A DNA stretch of 35,877 nt, from assembly GCA_021734745.1 (NCBI GenBank), contig JAIPIK010000011.1, positions 1-35,877 of the forward strand. The letters run 5' to 3'. A program made the position numbers and the translations under genes. The notes under the pieces are model-generated. The model did no database searches. It was not told the origin of the DNA and saw only the letters and a list, made by a program, of their open reading frames with translations. This DNA is from Candidatus Altimarinota bacterium (GTDB taxonomy: Bacteria; Patescibacteriota; Minisyncoccia; Phycocordibacterales; UBA5272). Shown here one piece after another: positions 29,912-35,877 of the stretch; within the stretch, counting starts at the first letter, position 1, and each line of letters opens with the position of its first letter.

Positions 29912-30151
29912 TCACTTTAAAAACAGTTCTACTATACTAAAGTAAAAAGTTACAGGCATTTGTTCCCTTTGAGGAATTAGCCTTTCAAGCATACTGTGAC
30001 AATCGCTACAGATTAACAAGATTTGTTTGTTATTTTGCCTGCCGAAAAAACGGACAGGTCTGTAATGATGCCGAGTGAGGAGAGTGTGTTCTTTGCATTT
30101 AGGGCAAATACCTTCTCGTGGACGAACTTTCCCAATTTTCGCAGTTTTCAT
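29912..30151 (-). CDS. Small HNH-like zinc protein, 79 aa
   Basis: 'CPKCKEHTLLTRHHYRPVRF' and 'ILLICSDCHSMLERLIP' give a CxxC...RHH...CxxCH arrangement, the minimal HNH fold with a zinc site and the HH catalytic pair. Such proteins can be packaging-associated nickases or homing-type enzymes. It is expressed alone, between its own promoter (30191-30196) and terminator (29865-29897), which suits an early moron-like gene. Confidence 0.65.
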   Translation of the reverse strand: MKTAKIGKVRPREGICPKCKEHTLLTRHHYRPVRFFGRQNNKQILLICSDCHSMLERLIPQREQMPVTFYFSIVELFLK

Positions 30152-30190
30152 CGCATTAGGTTTTAAATGAGCAAAAAGTTTATCTATTTA

Positions 30191-30196
30191 ATTATA
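30191..30196 (-). promoter_or_regulatory. Extended -10 promoter after a terminator
   Basis: TTGGTATAAT begins within the U-tract of the hairpin at 30199-30226. It drives the 79-aa HNH-like gene. The arrangement is the same as at 29857-29862. Confidence 0.5.
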
Positions 30197-30198
30197 CC

Positions 30199-30226
30199 AA
30201 AAAGACACACCTTAGGGAAAGTGTGC
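30199..30226 (-). terminator. Intrinsic terminator, end of the 30.2-30.5-kb transcript
   Basis: GCACACTT pairs with AGGTGTGT (8 bp with two G-U) around a 6-base loop, followed by C and five U. Confidence 0.7.
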
Positions 30227-30466
30227 CTGTGGATTGAGTAGTCCGCTCAATTAGTTTGAAACTGCGGTGAAAAATATAAAGCCGCATTATTGAAAGTTTA
30301 TCACAAAAAGTAGCCCCTGTCGATAGAGCTATATTTTGGTTGTCTAGAAGTTTGAGTGTATTCTGTATGAAAATATTTATTGTATTATTTAATTCTTTCA
30401 CATCTTGCGATGGTAGAGCAAACAAAGTACATATTTTGTAGTACTTGGCAACTTCTTGGCTACCTA
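30199..30466 (-). ncRNA. Candidate ~265-nt non-coding RNA between its own promoter and terminator
   Basis: Transcription from TATAAT 30472-30477 to the terminator at 30199 spans about 265 bases. The only longer ORF there (97 codons, 30192-30485) starts upstream of the expected transcript start and ends inside the terminator's U-tract, which argues against it. Local pairings are visible: GTAGCC near the 5' end with GGCTAC further down, AAGTAC with GTACTT, TGCGG with CCGCA, and TTGAG with CTCAA. No known RNA family recognised. A protein of low confidence remains the alternative. Confidence 0.4.
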
Positions 30467-30471
30467 AATAA

Positions 30472-30507
30472 ATTATACAACACATTCTTTAGAACAACTG
30501 TGGATAA
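30472..30507 (-). promoter_or_regulatory. DnaA box plus promoter
   Basis: TAG of the 91-aa gene (30510-30508) is followed directly by TTATCCACA (30507-30499). TATAAT (30477-30472) follows 21 bases later, closer than at the other sites, and the -35 is weak. Drives the possible RNA. Confidence 0.5.
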
Positions 30508-30783
30508 CTATTCGTATTTACTTTTTTTTATTAAGTCTTCTATGATACTTTCATCATAATTGTGCCTAAAGAAAAGTCCTAGACCTAAGATAGTAATCTC
30601 AGCTTCAAAACCACCTGTCATCTTGGAGTTTTCAAAGTATATATTTATGAAAGTGAAAGAGTACCAATTCCATTTTACTTTTCTACTTAATTGTTTCCAC
30701 TCATTTCTAAGCGTGATGTAAGTTCCATCATTGAACCATAAGTAATAACCGCCTCCGTGTTTATCTAGTTTTAGTTTTATCAT
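30508..30783 (-). CDS. Hypothetical protein, 91 aa
   Basis: ATG 30783 is chosen over an upstream ATG at 30939 because the longer form would overlap the transglycosylase by 101 bp. 'HGGGYYLWFNDGTYITLRNE', 'KVKWNWYSFTFINIYFENS' and 'EAEITILGLGLFFRHNYDES' give a beta-rich, aromatic protein. A similar small protein is common near phage lysis genes, but I cannot name it. It ends in TAG next to a DnaA box. Confidence 0.55.
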   Translation of the reverse strand: MIKLKLDKHGGGYYLWFNDGTYITLRNEWKQLSRKVKWNWYSFTFINIYFENSKMTGGFEAEITILGLGLFFRHNYDESIIEDLIKKSKYE

Positions 30784-30838
30784 ATTTATATTATATACTA
30801 AGCAAAACAAAAGCCCACTATTTCTAGCGAGCTTATTG

Positions 30839-31324
30839 CTATTTACATTTAGCTGTGTATGTTTTACCCATAAGACGAGAGTAGAAAGTATATTCTCCAC
30901 CTTTCTTATGAGCCACAAATGTTGTCCATTGATTTGCATAACCTTTAGAGAAAGCGAACGACATCATCTTAATTTGGTCATAGGTCGAAACATAGTTCAA
31001 GGTTTCATTATATTCCTTTTCGTATGCTATGAGCCAGTAGTCAAATGTCTTCTTATGTATGCCTGTTACGCCTTGTCCGTGTCCTCCGTCGTGTTGTAAA
31101 TCTTTACCTCCACTTTCGCACCATATTATCTTTTTAATCAAGTTCGGGTCTTGGTTGAAAGTCGGTGCTATGTTTTCTATCATTTCAATAACAGATAAGT
31201 CCTTATTTGAGATAGTCGGACTTGTGACTATGTCTTCTGCTATTAAATCTTTAGGAAACAGAAAGACTATAAGTAGAATTGCTATTAAAAGCAAGTGTAC
31301 TAATACTATTTTTTTATAAGTCAT
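30839..31324 (-). CDS. Signal-anchored lytic transglycosylase (SLT-type endolysin), 161 aa
   Basis: The N-terminal hydrophobic segment (about residues 6-29, 'IVLVHLLLIAILLIVFLF') is a signal anchor or SAR-like sequence. The catalytic part has 'DPNLIKKIIWCESGGKD', with Glu70 the likely acid, and 'GHGQGVTGIHKKTFDYWL', the glycine-rich SLT landmark. It cuts peptidoglycan glycan strands. It sits 30 bp after the 57-aa holin-like gene, so the two probably form one lysis block. This lysozyme-like pattern is common in CPR genomes and their phages. Confidence 0.8.
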   Translation of the reverse strand: MTYKKIVLVHLLLIAILLIVFLFPKDLIAEDIVTSPTISNKDLSVIEMIENIAPTFNQDPNLIKKIIWCESGGKDLQHDGGHGQGVTGIHKKTFDYWLIAYEKEYNETLNYVSTYDQIKMMSFAFSKGYANQWTTFVAHKKGGEYTFYSRLMGKTYTAKCK

Positions 31325-31354
31325 ATTATGCCCCTACTAAGCTAGGGCGAGCTT

Positions 31355-31528
31355 TTACTTTCCGTACGTTTGACTTGGATTTGCTTTAAAGTAAGAAGCA
31401 AACACACTTAAGATAGCTTGCAGAGCAATAAAAGCGTCTGGTGCTAAAAATGGTTCTAGCGCTTGCATACCACTTGCGATAAACATTACAAATATAGTCC
31501 AAAAAGTACGTGATTTAAAAATCTTCAT
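31355..31528 (-). CDS. Holin-like small membrane protein, 57 aa
   Basis: ATG 31528 to TAA 31355. 'MKIFKSRTFWTIFVMFIASG' is a hydrophobic segment with a basic start, and 'FIALQAILSVFASYF' is a second. This is the style of small phage holins upstream of endolysins. It lies immediately before the transglycosylase gene and after a promoter. No experimental family name is claimed. Confidence 0.6.
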   Translation of the reverse strand: MKIFKSRTFWTIFVMFIASGMQALEPFLAPDAFIALQAILSVFASYFKANPSQTYGK

Positions 31529-31583
31529 ATTTAGTTTTAATGAGCCGTAGCTCGTTAATTATAATCGTCTTGCGACTAAGTCC

Positions 31584-31627
31584 ATTATACCATTTTTAGG
31601 GGATAAGATAGGGGGTTATGTGGATAA
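31584..31627 (-). promoter_or_regulatory. DnaA box plus extended -10 promoter of the second lysis block
   Basis: TAG of the HExxH gene (31630-31628) is followed directly by TTATCCACA (31627-31619), and TGGTATAAT (-10 at 31589-31584) lies 29 bases later. The leader has small GTC-GCAA-GAC and GAGC-TACG-GCTC hairpins before the holin-like ATG at 31528. Confidence 0.6.
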
Positions 31628-32578
31628 CTATTGTATGTCAAGTATGAAAGGTTTTTTACCCATAACTGCATTAAATCTATTTATTGTAGTTTGAGAATTA
31701 AAAATATCTGCTGATTTGTCGTGATTTAAATCTCCATAATGTGTGCCTAATGCAATACAGCCATTTAATTGAAAAAACATATTAGCTCCGTGAAAGCGTA
31801 TTCCTGACCTATTAGGCACGTTCATAACTTCATAGGTATATTTCATAAATCTAGGAGAAAAAGTCCAGCGACACTCATAGCGTCCTTTTGGTATACAACT
31901 TATATTTTTTGCGTTATCTTTCCAAGCTCTTTCTAAAGTCTTGCAAGTAAAGCCATCTGCTATAATATCCCCTAATTGCTGATTACTATCGCTGTAGGCT
32001 CGTTTTAGGACAACCACAGGTATATCTGAGTCGTACTTAATGGCGTTTAGTTGTGGTAAAAACTTCTTATAGTTCTCCCAAGTACGCATCCAATTACTCT
32101 CTGGATTGTCAGGGAAGTTATTTAAATGGTAAGGTAACCAAAATGGGGGATTCCCTACTGGGGTATAATCCATAAAATCTTTAGGAGTTCTGTCGCCTAT
32201 GATTAGGTTTATGTAATGTCCTATAAGGTGCATAAGCTCGTGTCCTGCGTAGTGGTTTTCGTTGCCATCTAGCCTAACAGAAGCCCAAAATGTTTTACTA
32301 TTAAGTGGAGTGTGGTGTGCATAGCCACCTGTATTTTTCATTTCAGGATAGTAGCCAGGGTAGTAGCCATAGAGTATAAAAGTGTACTCGTATTTTTTGT
32401 AATTTGCATTTAAATAATTGTGTATGTCTGGAGTGTGGAACTCTCCGTTCTCATTTTTGTATAAGAACTTTAACGGAAACTTCACATCCAATGAAGCGTG
32501 TTCTATTTCTATATTTAATCCCTTATCAGTAAACCACTTAAGATTTAACTGGGGTATGTTTATTGCAAGTATTTTCAT
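31628..32578 (-). CDS. HExxH metallopeptidase-like domain fused to DUF5675, 316 aa
   Basis: Residues 113-117 are HELMH, followed by LIGHY (His121), a zinc-metallopeptidase motif; 'MDYT' further on could be a Met-turn-like element. From about residue 188, 'VVVLKRAYSDSNQQLGDIIA', 'IPKGRYECRWTFSPRF', 'RSGIRFHGAN' and 'GCIALGTHYGDL' match DUF5675, a phage-linked domain with an L,D-transpeptidase-like look. No signal peptide is obvious. Probably a cell-wall-directed lysin or virion-borne entry enzyme. It is the last gene of the block holding the two 40-aa ORFs and the C-terminal membrane-anchor protein. Confidence 0.7.
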   Translation of the reverse strand: MKILAINIPQLNLKWFTDKGLNIEIEHASLDVKFPLKFLYKNENGEFHTPDIHNYLNANYKKYEYTFILYGYYPGYYPEMKNTGGYAHHTPLNSKTFWASVRLDGNENHYAGHELMHLIGHYINLIIGDRTPKDFMDYTPVGNPPFWLPYHLNNFPDNPESNWMRTWENYKKFLPQLNAIKYDSDIPVVVLKRAYSDSNQQLGDIIADGFTCKTLERAWKDNAKNISCIPKGRYECRWTFSPRFMKYTYEVMNVPNRSGIRFHGANMFFQLNGCIALGTHYGDLNHDKSADIFNSQTTINRFNAVMGKKPFILDIQ

Positions 32579-32700
32579 TATCCTTCACAACTTAAGCAAA
32601 CATTATCTTCACCAGCTTCTTTTGAAACGTGGTTATTATATCCACACTTTTGGTCGCACTCTTCAAAAAACTTATCACACAAATCTCTTTTTGTATCCAT
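32578..32700 (-). CDS. Cys-rich mini-protein, 40 aa
   Basis: ATG 32700 to TAA 32578. Cys at 8, 15, 19, 35 and 38 ('ECDQKCG', 'CLSC') suggest a zinc-binding mini-domain. Stop overlaps the metallopeptidase ATG (TAATG). Not recognised. Confidence 0.5.
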   Translation of the reverse strand: MDTKRDLCDKFFEECDQKCGYNNHVSKEAGEDNVCLSCEG

Positions 32701-32703
32701 TAT

Positions 32704-32826
32704 TTAATTCCATCCCCCTTGCTCTTTTTCTTCTTGAGTCAAAGGTCTTACTAATAATTCGCCGTCTTCTAACCTTTCAACGACATAAAACTCTTTTTTA
32801 ACATTGTCCCATTTTATTTGTTTCAT
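32704..32826 (-). CDS. Small protein, 40 aa
   Basis: ATG 32826 to TAA 32704, overlapping the TGA of the 141-aa gene (ATGA). 'MKQIKWDNVKKEFYVVERLE' then 'LLVRPLTQEEKEQGGW'. Charged, no membrane segment. Not recognised. Confidence 0.5.
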   Translation of the reverse strand: MKQIKWDNVKKEFYVVERLEDGELLVRPLTQEEKEQGGWN

Positions 32827-33248
32827 TTTATCCATTTAAAGAAAGCGTATACCATACCTATAGCGACTCCTATAGTACTAACTGCTTTTAATACCACTAT
32901 ACCTACTGTACCAAAGTTCATAGCTTTTGTCCCTGCGTCTAAGACTGGTATTGCTTTTTCTTTCCATTTTAAATCTTCTACGATGTAAGCATCTATTTTT
33001 ATGTCTAGGTTTTTTATCTTCCCATTGACGTGTTTGTTTATTGCCTTTTCAATAGGTTCTTCCATTTTATGAAGTATCATATCTACAAGCCCAGAGGTTT
33101 CTTGTTTACCTGACTGAACTGCTTTGGCTATTATGTCTTCAAAATGTTTTGTCTGTGCTTCGTTCATTAGTTGATAAATTATATGGTTGTTAAGTTTTGC
33201 ATAGTTAGTTTGTAAGGGGGTTAGGCTGTGTTTGGTTTTAATACCCAT
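32823..33248 (-). CDS. Coiled-coil protein with C-terminal membrane anchor, 141 aa
   Basis: Helical, charged body (about 28-105, 'KHFEDIIAKAVQSGKQETSG') followed by a hydrophobic segment 'GTVGIVVLKAVSTIGVAIGM' and a basic tail KWIK. The layout, a long soluble part with one C-terminal span, is seen in some phage spanin or holin-like lysis proteins. ATG 33248 overlaps the upstream gene by 28 bp; ATG 33167 is a plausible shorter start. Position before the lysin gene supports a lysis role. Confidence 0.5.
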   Translation of the reverse strand: MGIKTKHSLTPLQTNYAKLNNHIIYQLMNEAQTKHFEDIIAKAVQSGKQETSGLVDMILHKMEEPIEKAINKHVNGKIKNLDIKIDAYIVEDLKWKEKAIPVLDAGTKAMNFGTVGIVVLKAVSTIGVAIGMVYAFFKWIK

Positions 33249-33619
33249 ATTCTGATGTTTGCATTTGTTCCACCGTCCAGTAATAAAGTTAATGAAGTTA
33301 CATTTGTTTGAGAAGACTGAAATCCATTAAAAGTAAAATTTTGGAAATATCCATCATTCGCCGATGTTGCAAATCCTCCACCTAGCCCAGTAATATTTGG
33401 TCTTTCTGTTCCACCTGTAGCCCCTGTTTTAAATGTTACATCTCCTAAATCAATAAGGTTATTTCCGTCTGCATCAATTTCAGAAGTCCAGGGGGTTTGA
33501 GAACCAGCACTAGGAGTAGTCATATCAAAAACCTTAGTCGTAGAATTAAACACTGGTATTTTACCATTGTCTGCACTGTCGTCTATGTTGATTGTACTTA
33601 TTACTCTATTTATAGCCAT
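33221..33619 (-). CDS. Small fibre or baseplate-type protein, 132 aa
   Basis: Residues 1-60 resemble fibre N-termini ('NSTTKVFDMTTPSAGSQTPW', 'DGNNLIDLGDVTFKTG'). The C-terminus ('FTFNGFQSSQTNVTSLTLLL') is beta and ends in a Trp-containing segment. It follows the 72-aa gene at the end of the fibre region, so it is likely a tail appendage or chaperone-like piece. Confidence 0.5.
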   Translation of the reverse strand: MAINRVISTINIDDSADNGKIPVFNSTTKVFDMTTPSAGSQTPWTSEIDADGNNLIDLGDVTFKTGATGGTERPNITGLGGGFATSANDGYFQNFTFNGFQSSQTNVTSLTLLLDGGTNANIRIWVLKPNTA

Positions 33620-33620
33620 T

Positions 33621-33839
33621 TTATTTTCTCTTATTTATAATTGCTTCTTCTACGCTTGGGAGCATTACAGAATAAATTGCATATCTTGCACGATTATCAT
33701 CTATCCTTGATTGTAATTCTATGTATTCTCTCTCTATGTTTTCTATTATGCCTTTTATATCTTCTGGCTCATAGTCTTTTACTACGTTTGGCACTGATTT
33801 TGTTATTCTTATTTTATTGTTTAGTATTTCGTATTCCAT
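33621..33839 (-). CDS. Small coiled-coil protein, 72 aa
   Basis: 'DYEPEDIKGIIENIEREYIE' with 'LQSRIDDNRARYAIYSVM' is a strong coiled coil. It starts one base after the fibre stop region (ATG 33839; fibre TAA 33841). Probably a fibre assembly or tail-attached component. Not recognised. Confidence 0.55.
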   Translation of the reverse strand: MEYEILNNKIRITKSVPNVVKDYEPEDIKGIIENIEREYIELQSRIDDNRARYAIYSVMLPSVEEAIINKRK

Positions 33840-33840
33840 A

Positions 33841-35877
33841 TTATGCTACATTCCAAGTTCCTACTAAAGAAGTAGCCACCCAGTCTGTTGAGTTAATTGC
33901 TGTTAATGTTATTGACGAGCCTATTGTTATTGATTCTGCATATCCTGCTGATGAAGAAGCTACCCCATTTATTTGTATTATATCACTTGTATTAGCTGTT
34001 ATACGAATACCATCTGCATCATCTACATAAAATGTATAAGTAAGTCCTGCTACTGCTGTGGGTAAAGTGTGATAGTTTTGTGCTGTCGCTCCTTCATTTG
34101 TGAATACTTTTCTTGATTCTGCTGCTGTGATTATGTTAGGTGAAGCTGACACTGCTGTATTTGCTTCTACTAAATATCTAACAGTTGATAGTTCTGCATT
34201 TGCTGACAAAGTAAGAGCGTCTGTTAGAGTGCCACTTCTCGTAAGTTGTATAACATATTGAGCTGACTCACTTGAAGCTGTTGCTGTAGTCCAAGTAAAT
34301 TCCTCAGTCCCTGCTACCCTGTTTGTACCTGATGCATTTTCAAGCTCGTATTCTACTCCTATTCCAAAGTTAGTTGTTGCTGCTCCGCTTGTGATGTGTG
34401 ATAAGCGTTGTGCATAAGTGACGGAATTTGTACCTGAGTCAGATACTTCTGCGTGGAGTAAGCGGTCTGGAGCTGTGGTACCGATGCCGACGAGGCCAGA
34501 GAAATATCCTGTTCCTGCAACTTGAAGGGTATTCCCATTATCAGAAGAGCTTCCAATTAAGACATTTCCTCCTTTCAAGTAAGAAACCCCGTTTGTATTC
34601 AAAACTAAATTTGTAGTTCCAGCTGAGTTCGCTCCATATATTGATAAGTGACTATTTGTATCTTGATATATTTTAATAAATCCACTTCCCGTGCTAGGTA
34701 TAAAGTTAGAAAAATAAGAACTTGTTCCCCCAGATTTAACCTCCAACTTCGCCCCCGGAGCCGTCGTCCCGATGCCCACCCTCTCATTCGTCTCATCAAG
34801 ATAAAGCAATGTATTGTTATCTGAACTTTCAAATTCTACTGGTACTCCTGCTGACATCGTGTAGAGTGATTTCGTCGCATCGTCTGATAGTGCAGATACT
34901 CCGGCTAGTGTGTATGCTGTGCCTGATGCTAATGTTTGTATTTTGTCATAAAGTGCATTCTTTGTAGGTACTTCTAGTGAAGCATCCCAGCCTACTCCGT
35001 AGACTTCGTCTGGTACAGAGACATCTCCTGCGAAAGTAGCTTCTCCTGTACTTAACACTGTGAGTCCTGCTGTCAATGTCCCCGCTTTAATCAATTTCAA
35101 AGTATATGTCGCATCTTCTGTCGCATCCGTTGCATCACTCCAAGTAATCTCTTGTGTACCTGCTACCCTGTTTGTGTTTGATGCATTTTCAAGTTCGTAC
35201 TCTGTGCCTGTACCAAAAGATGCGGCGACTGTGCCAGATGTTATATGTGAAAGTCTTTGTGCATAGGTGACGGCGTTGGTGACGGCGTCAGATACTTCTG
35301 CGTGGAGTAGACGATCTGGAGTATCTGTCCCAATCCCCACTTGTCCGCGAAGTCTTGTAAGTGCTATTGAACTATTTCCCAATACAACAGAATTACTTCC
35401 AAGCCCAGTCGCATTGTACCCTATTACTATTTCGTTTTGGTCGTTATCTGCAAGAGCCTTTGTGTCGGCTCCCAAAAATACATTGTAGTCTCCTGTCGTG
35501 TTAGCAGTTGTGCCGTCGGCAATAAATCTACCTGCTTGATACCCGTTTGCTGTGTTGTAAACTCCCGTGGTGTTTGAGAAGAGGGCTTCATACCCGTTAG
35601 CTGTGTTGTAAGCCCCCGTGGTGTTGGAGTAGAGGGATTGATACCCATTTGCTGTGTTGTAAGCCCCCGTGGTGTTGGAGTAGAGGGCTGTATACCCAAA
35701 AGCAGAATTACGGTTACTCGTTAAATCATCATTTAAGCCAGCCTCAAAACCAAAGAAGGTACTTTCGCCCAACCCTGTTTGGTATACCCTGTTGTTAAAC
35801 GTGGATATTCCGTTGTCTTTAATTTCCAACGCGTCCGTCCCCACAGAGTTCGCCACCCTGAACGCAGTTGTGGCAGA
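33841..35877 (-). CDS. Large tail fibre, C-terminal part (continuation of the gene starting at 1711)
   Basis: This is the downstream part of the 1,202-aa fibre; bases 35739-35877 duplicate 1-139. It starts with three 17-residue repeats (GYQSLYSNTTGAYNTAN type). Two related modules follow, each with 'DRLLHAEVSD', 'TYAQRLSHITSG' and 'EYELENAS'. Between them lies the second copy of the 143-bp cassette. The C-terminus ('YTFYVDDADGIRITANTSD') is a beta-rich domain, probably the receptor-binding or assembly end. G and C content is visibly higher near 34740-35100 and 35270-35877 than in neighbouring genes, suggesting acquisition. Confidence 0.85.
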   Translation of the reverse strand, partial: SATTAFRVANSVGTDALEIKDNGISTFNNRVYQTGLGESTFFGFEAGLNDDLTSNRNSAFGYTALYSNTTGAYNTANGYQSLYSNTTGAYNTANGYEALFSNTTGVYNTANGYQAGRFIADGTTANTTGDYNVFLGADTKALADNDQNEIVIGYNATGLGSNSVVLGNSSIALTRLRGQVGIGTDTPDRLLHAEVSDAVTNAVTYAQRLSHITSGTVAASFGTGTEYELENASNTNRVAGTQEITWSDATDATEDATYTLKLIKAGTLTAGLTVLSTGEATFAGDVSVPDEVYGVGWDASLEVPTKNALYDKIQTLASGTAYTLAGVSALSDDATKSLYTMSAGVPVEFESSDNNTLLYLDETNERVGIGTTAPGAKLEVKSGGTSSYFSNFIPSTGSGFIKIYQDTNSHLSIYGANSAGTTNLVLNTNGVSYLKGGNVLIGSSSDNGNTLQVAGTGYFSGLVGIGTTAPDRLLHAEVSDSGTNSVTYAQRLSHITSGAATTNFGIGVEYELENASGTNRVAGTEEFTWTTATASSESAQYVIQLTRSGTLTDALTLSANAELSTVRYLVEANTAVSASPNIITAAESRKVFTNEGATAQNYHTLPTAVAGLTYTFYVDDADGIRITANTSDIIQINGVASSSAGYAESITIGSSITLTAINSTDWVATSLVGTWNVA
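34775..34917 (-). repeat. Fibre cassette repeat, copy B (143 bp)
   Basis: Partner of 618-760, same orientation, three mismatches, same frame. Recombination between the copies would remove or duplicate 527 codons of the fibre. Confidence 0.9.
35540..35692 (-). repeat. Three 51-bp tandem repeats in the fibre gene
   Basis: Units at 35540-35590, 35591-35641 and 35642-35692 differ by a few bases and each encodes 17 residues around 'NTTGAYNTANGY'. This motif style is typical of trimeric beta-helical head segments. Copy number changes would keep the frame. Confidence 0.9.
35739..35877. repeat. Terminal direct repeat, right copy
   Basis: Identical to 1-139. Interpreted as circular closure of the assembly, because the fibre frame passes through it without a break. 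Confidence 0.95.

Noticed and set aside
30192-30485. 97-codon frame on the minus strand
   Set aside because: It starts before the predicted transcript start and its end coincides with a terminator and the next -10; treated as part of a possible RNA instead.
1-35877. Reassigned stop codon (TGA or TAG recoding)
   Set aside because: TGA and TAG end many genes at correct overlaps (ATGA) and TAG precedes conserved DnaA-box sites; no essential gene is broken by in-frame TGA or TAG except at the capsid insertion edge.
1-35877. tRNA genes
   Set aside because: I found no cloverleaf with a TTCGA-type arm in the intergenic stretches; the few matches lie within coding sequence.

Overview
The window is a complete, probably circular, bacteriophage genome. 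The first 139 bases recur exactly as the last 139, and one tail-fibre reading frame runs off the left end and continues in phase at the right end. The unique length is therefore about 35,738 bp. The DNA is AT-rich and essentially every gene lies on the minus strand, so transcription runs from high to low coordinates. The gene set is that of a tailed phage, most likely podovirus-like: small and large terminase, portal, scaffold, coat, decoration proteins, adaptor, a beta-rich nozzle-like protein, two large Gly/Ala-rich ejection-type proteins and fibres. I see no tail-tube, tape-measure or sheath gene. The standard code is used, and TGA stops occur in ATGA overlaps. The host cannot be named. Most genes lack a Shine-Dalgarno sequence and have A-rich leaders, while promoters look sigma70-like (TTGCNT or TTGACT, then TATAAT). 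That mix fits Patescibacteria (CPR)-type or other AT-rich hosts better than Bacteroidota, but this is only inference.

Layout in transcription order. About 33.8-30.5 kb: small virion genes and two lysis blocks. The first holds a membrane protein, tiny ORFs and a HExxH metallopeptidase fused to a DUF5675 domain; the second holds a holin-like protein and a signal-anchored lytic transglycosylase. 30.5-29.3 kb: short promoter/terminator cassettes holding a possible 270-nt RNA, a small HNH protein and an HNH-AP2 homing endonuclease. 29.1-26.9 kb: replication, with a lambda O-like initiator containing iterons and a DnaB-like helicase. 26.8-23.0 kb: recombination, with an ERF annealase, NinB-like and NinG-like proteins, a macro-like protein and a repeat protein. 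22.8-19.4 kb: an accessory operon with YopX, an MT-A70 methyltransferase frameshifted in a C7 tract, an IS607-type serine recombinase and an RLIG1/DUF5565-like RNA ligase. 19.4-16.6 kb: terminase genes. 16.6-1.8 kb and across the ends to 33.8 kb: the structural operon ending in a fibre of about 1,202 residues.

The most unusual features are these. (1) Operon boundaries carry a repeated module in which a TAG stop is followed directly by a DnaA-box-like TTATCCACA and then a promoter. (2) A 626-bp HNH gene unit with 32-bp near-perfect terminal inverted repeats sits at the 5' end of the major capsid gene and leaves it without an ordinary start codon. (3) The leader of the replication initiator can form a pseudoknot. 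(4) The methyltransferase catalytic motif lies on a phase-variable-type homopolymer. (5) The HExxH-DUF5675 protein is a candidate new lysin architecture. Four HNH genes occupy junctions in the late operon, two of them recent paralogues.
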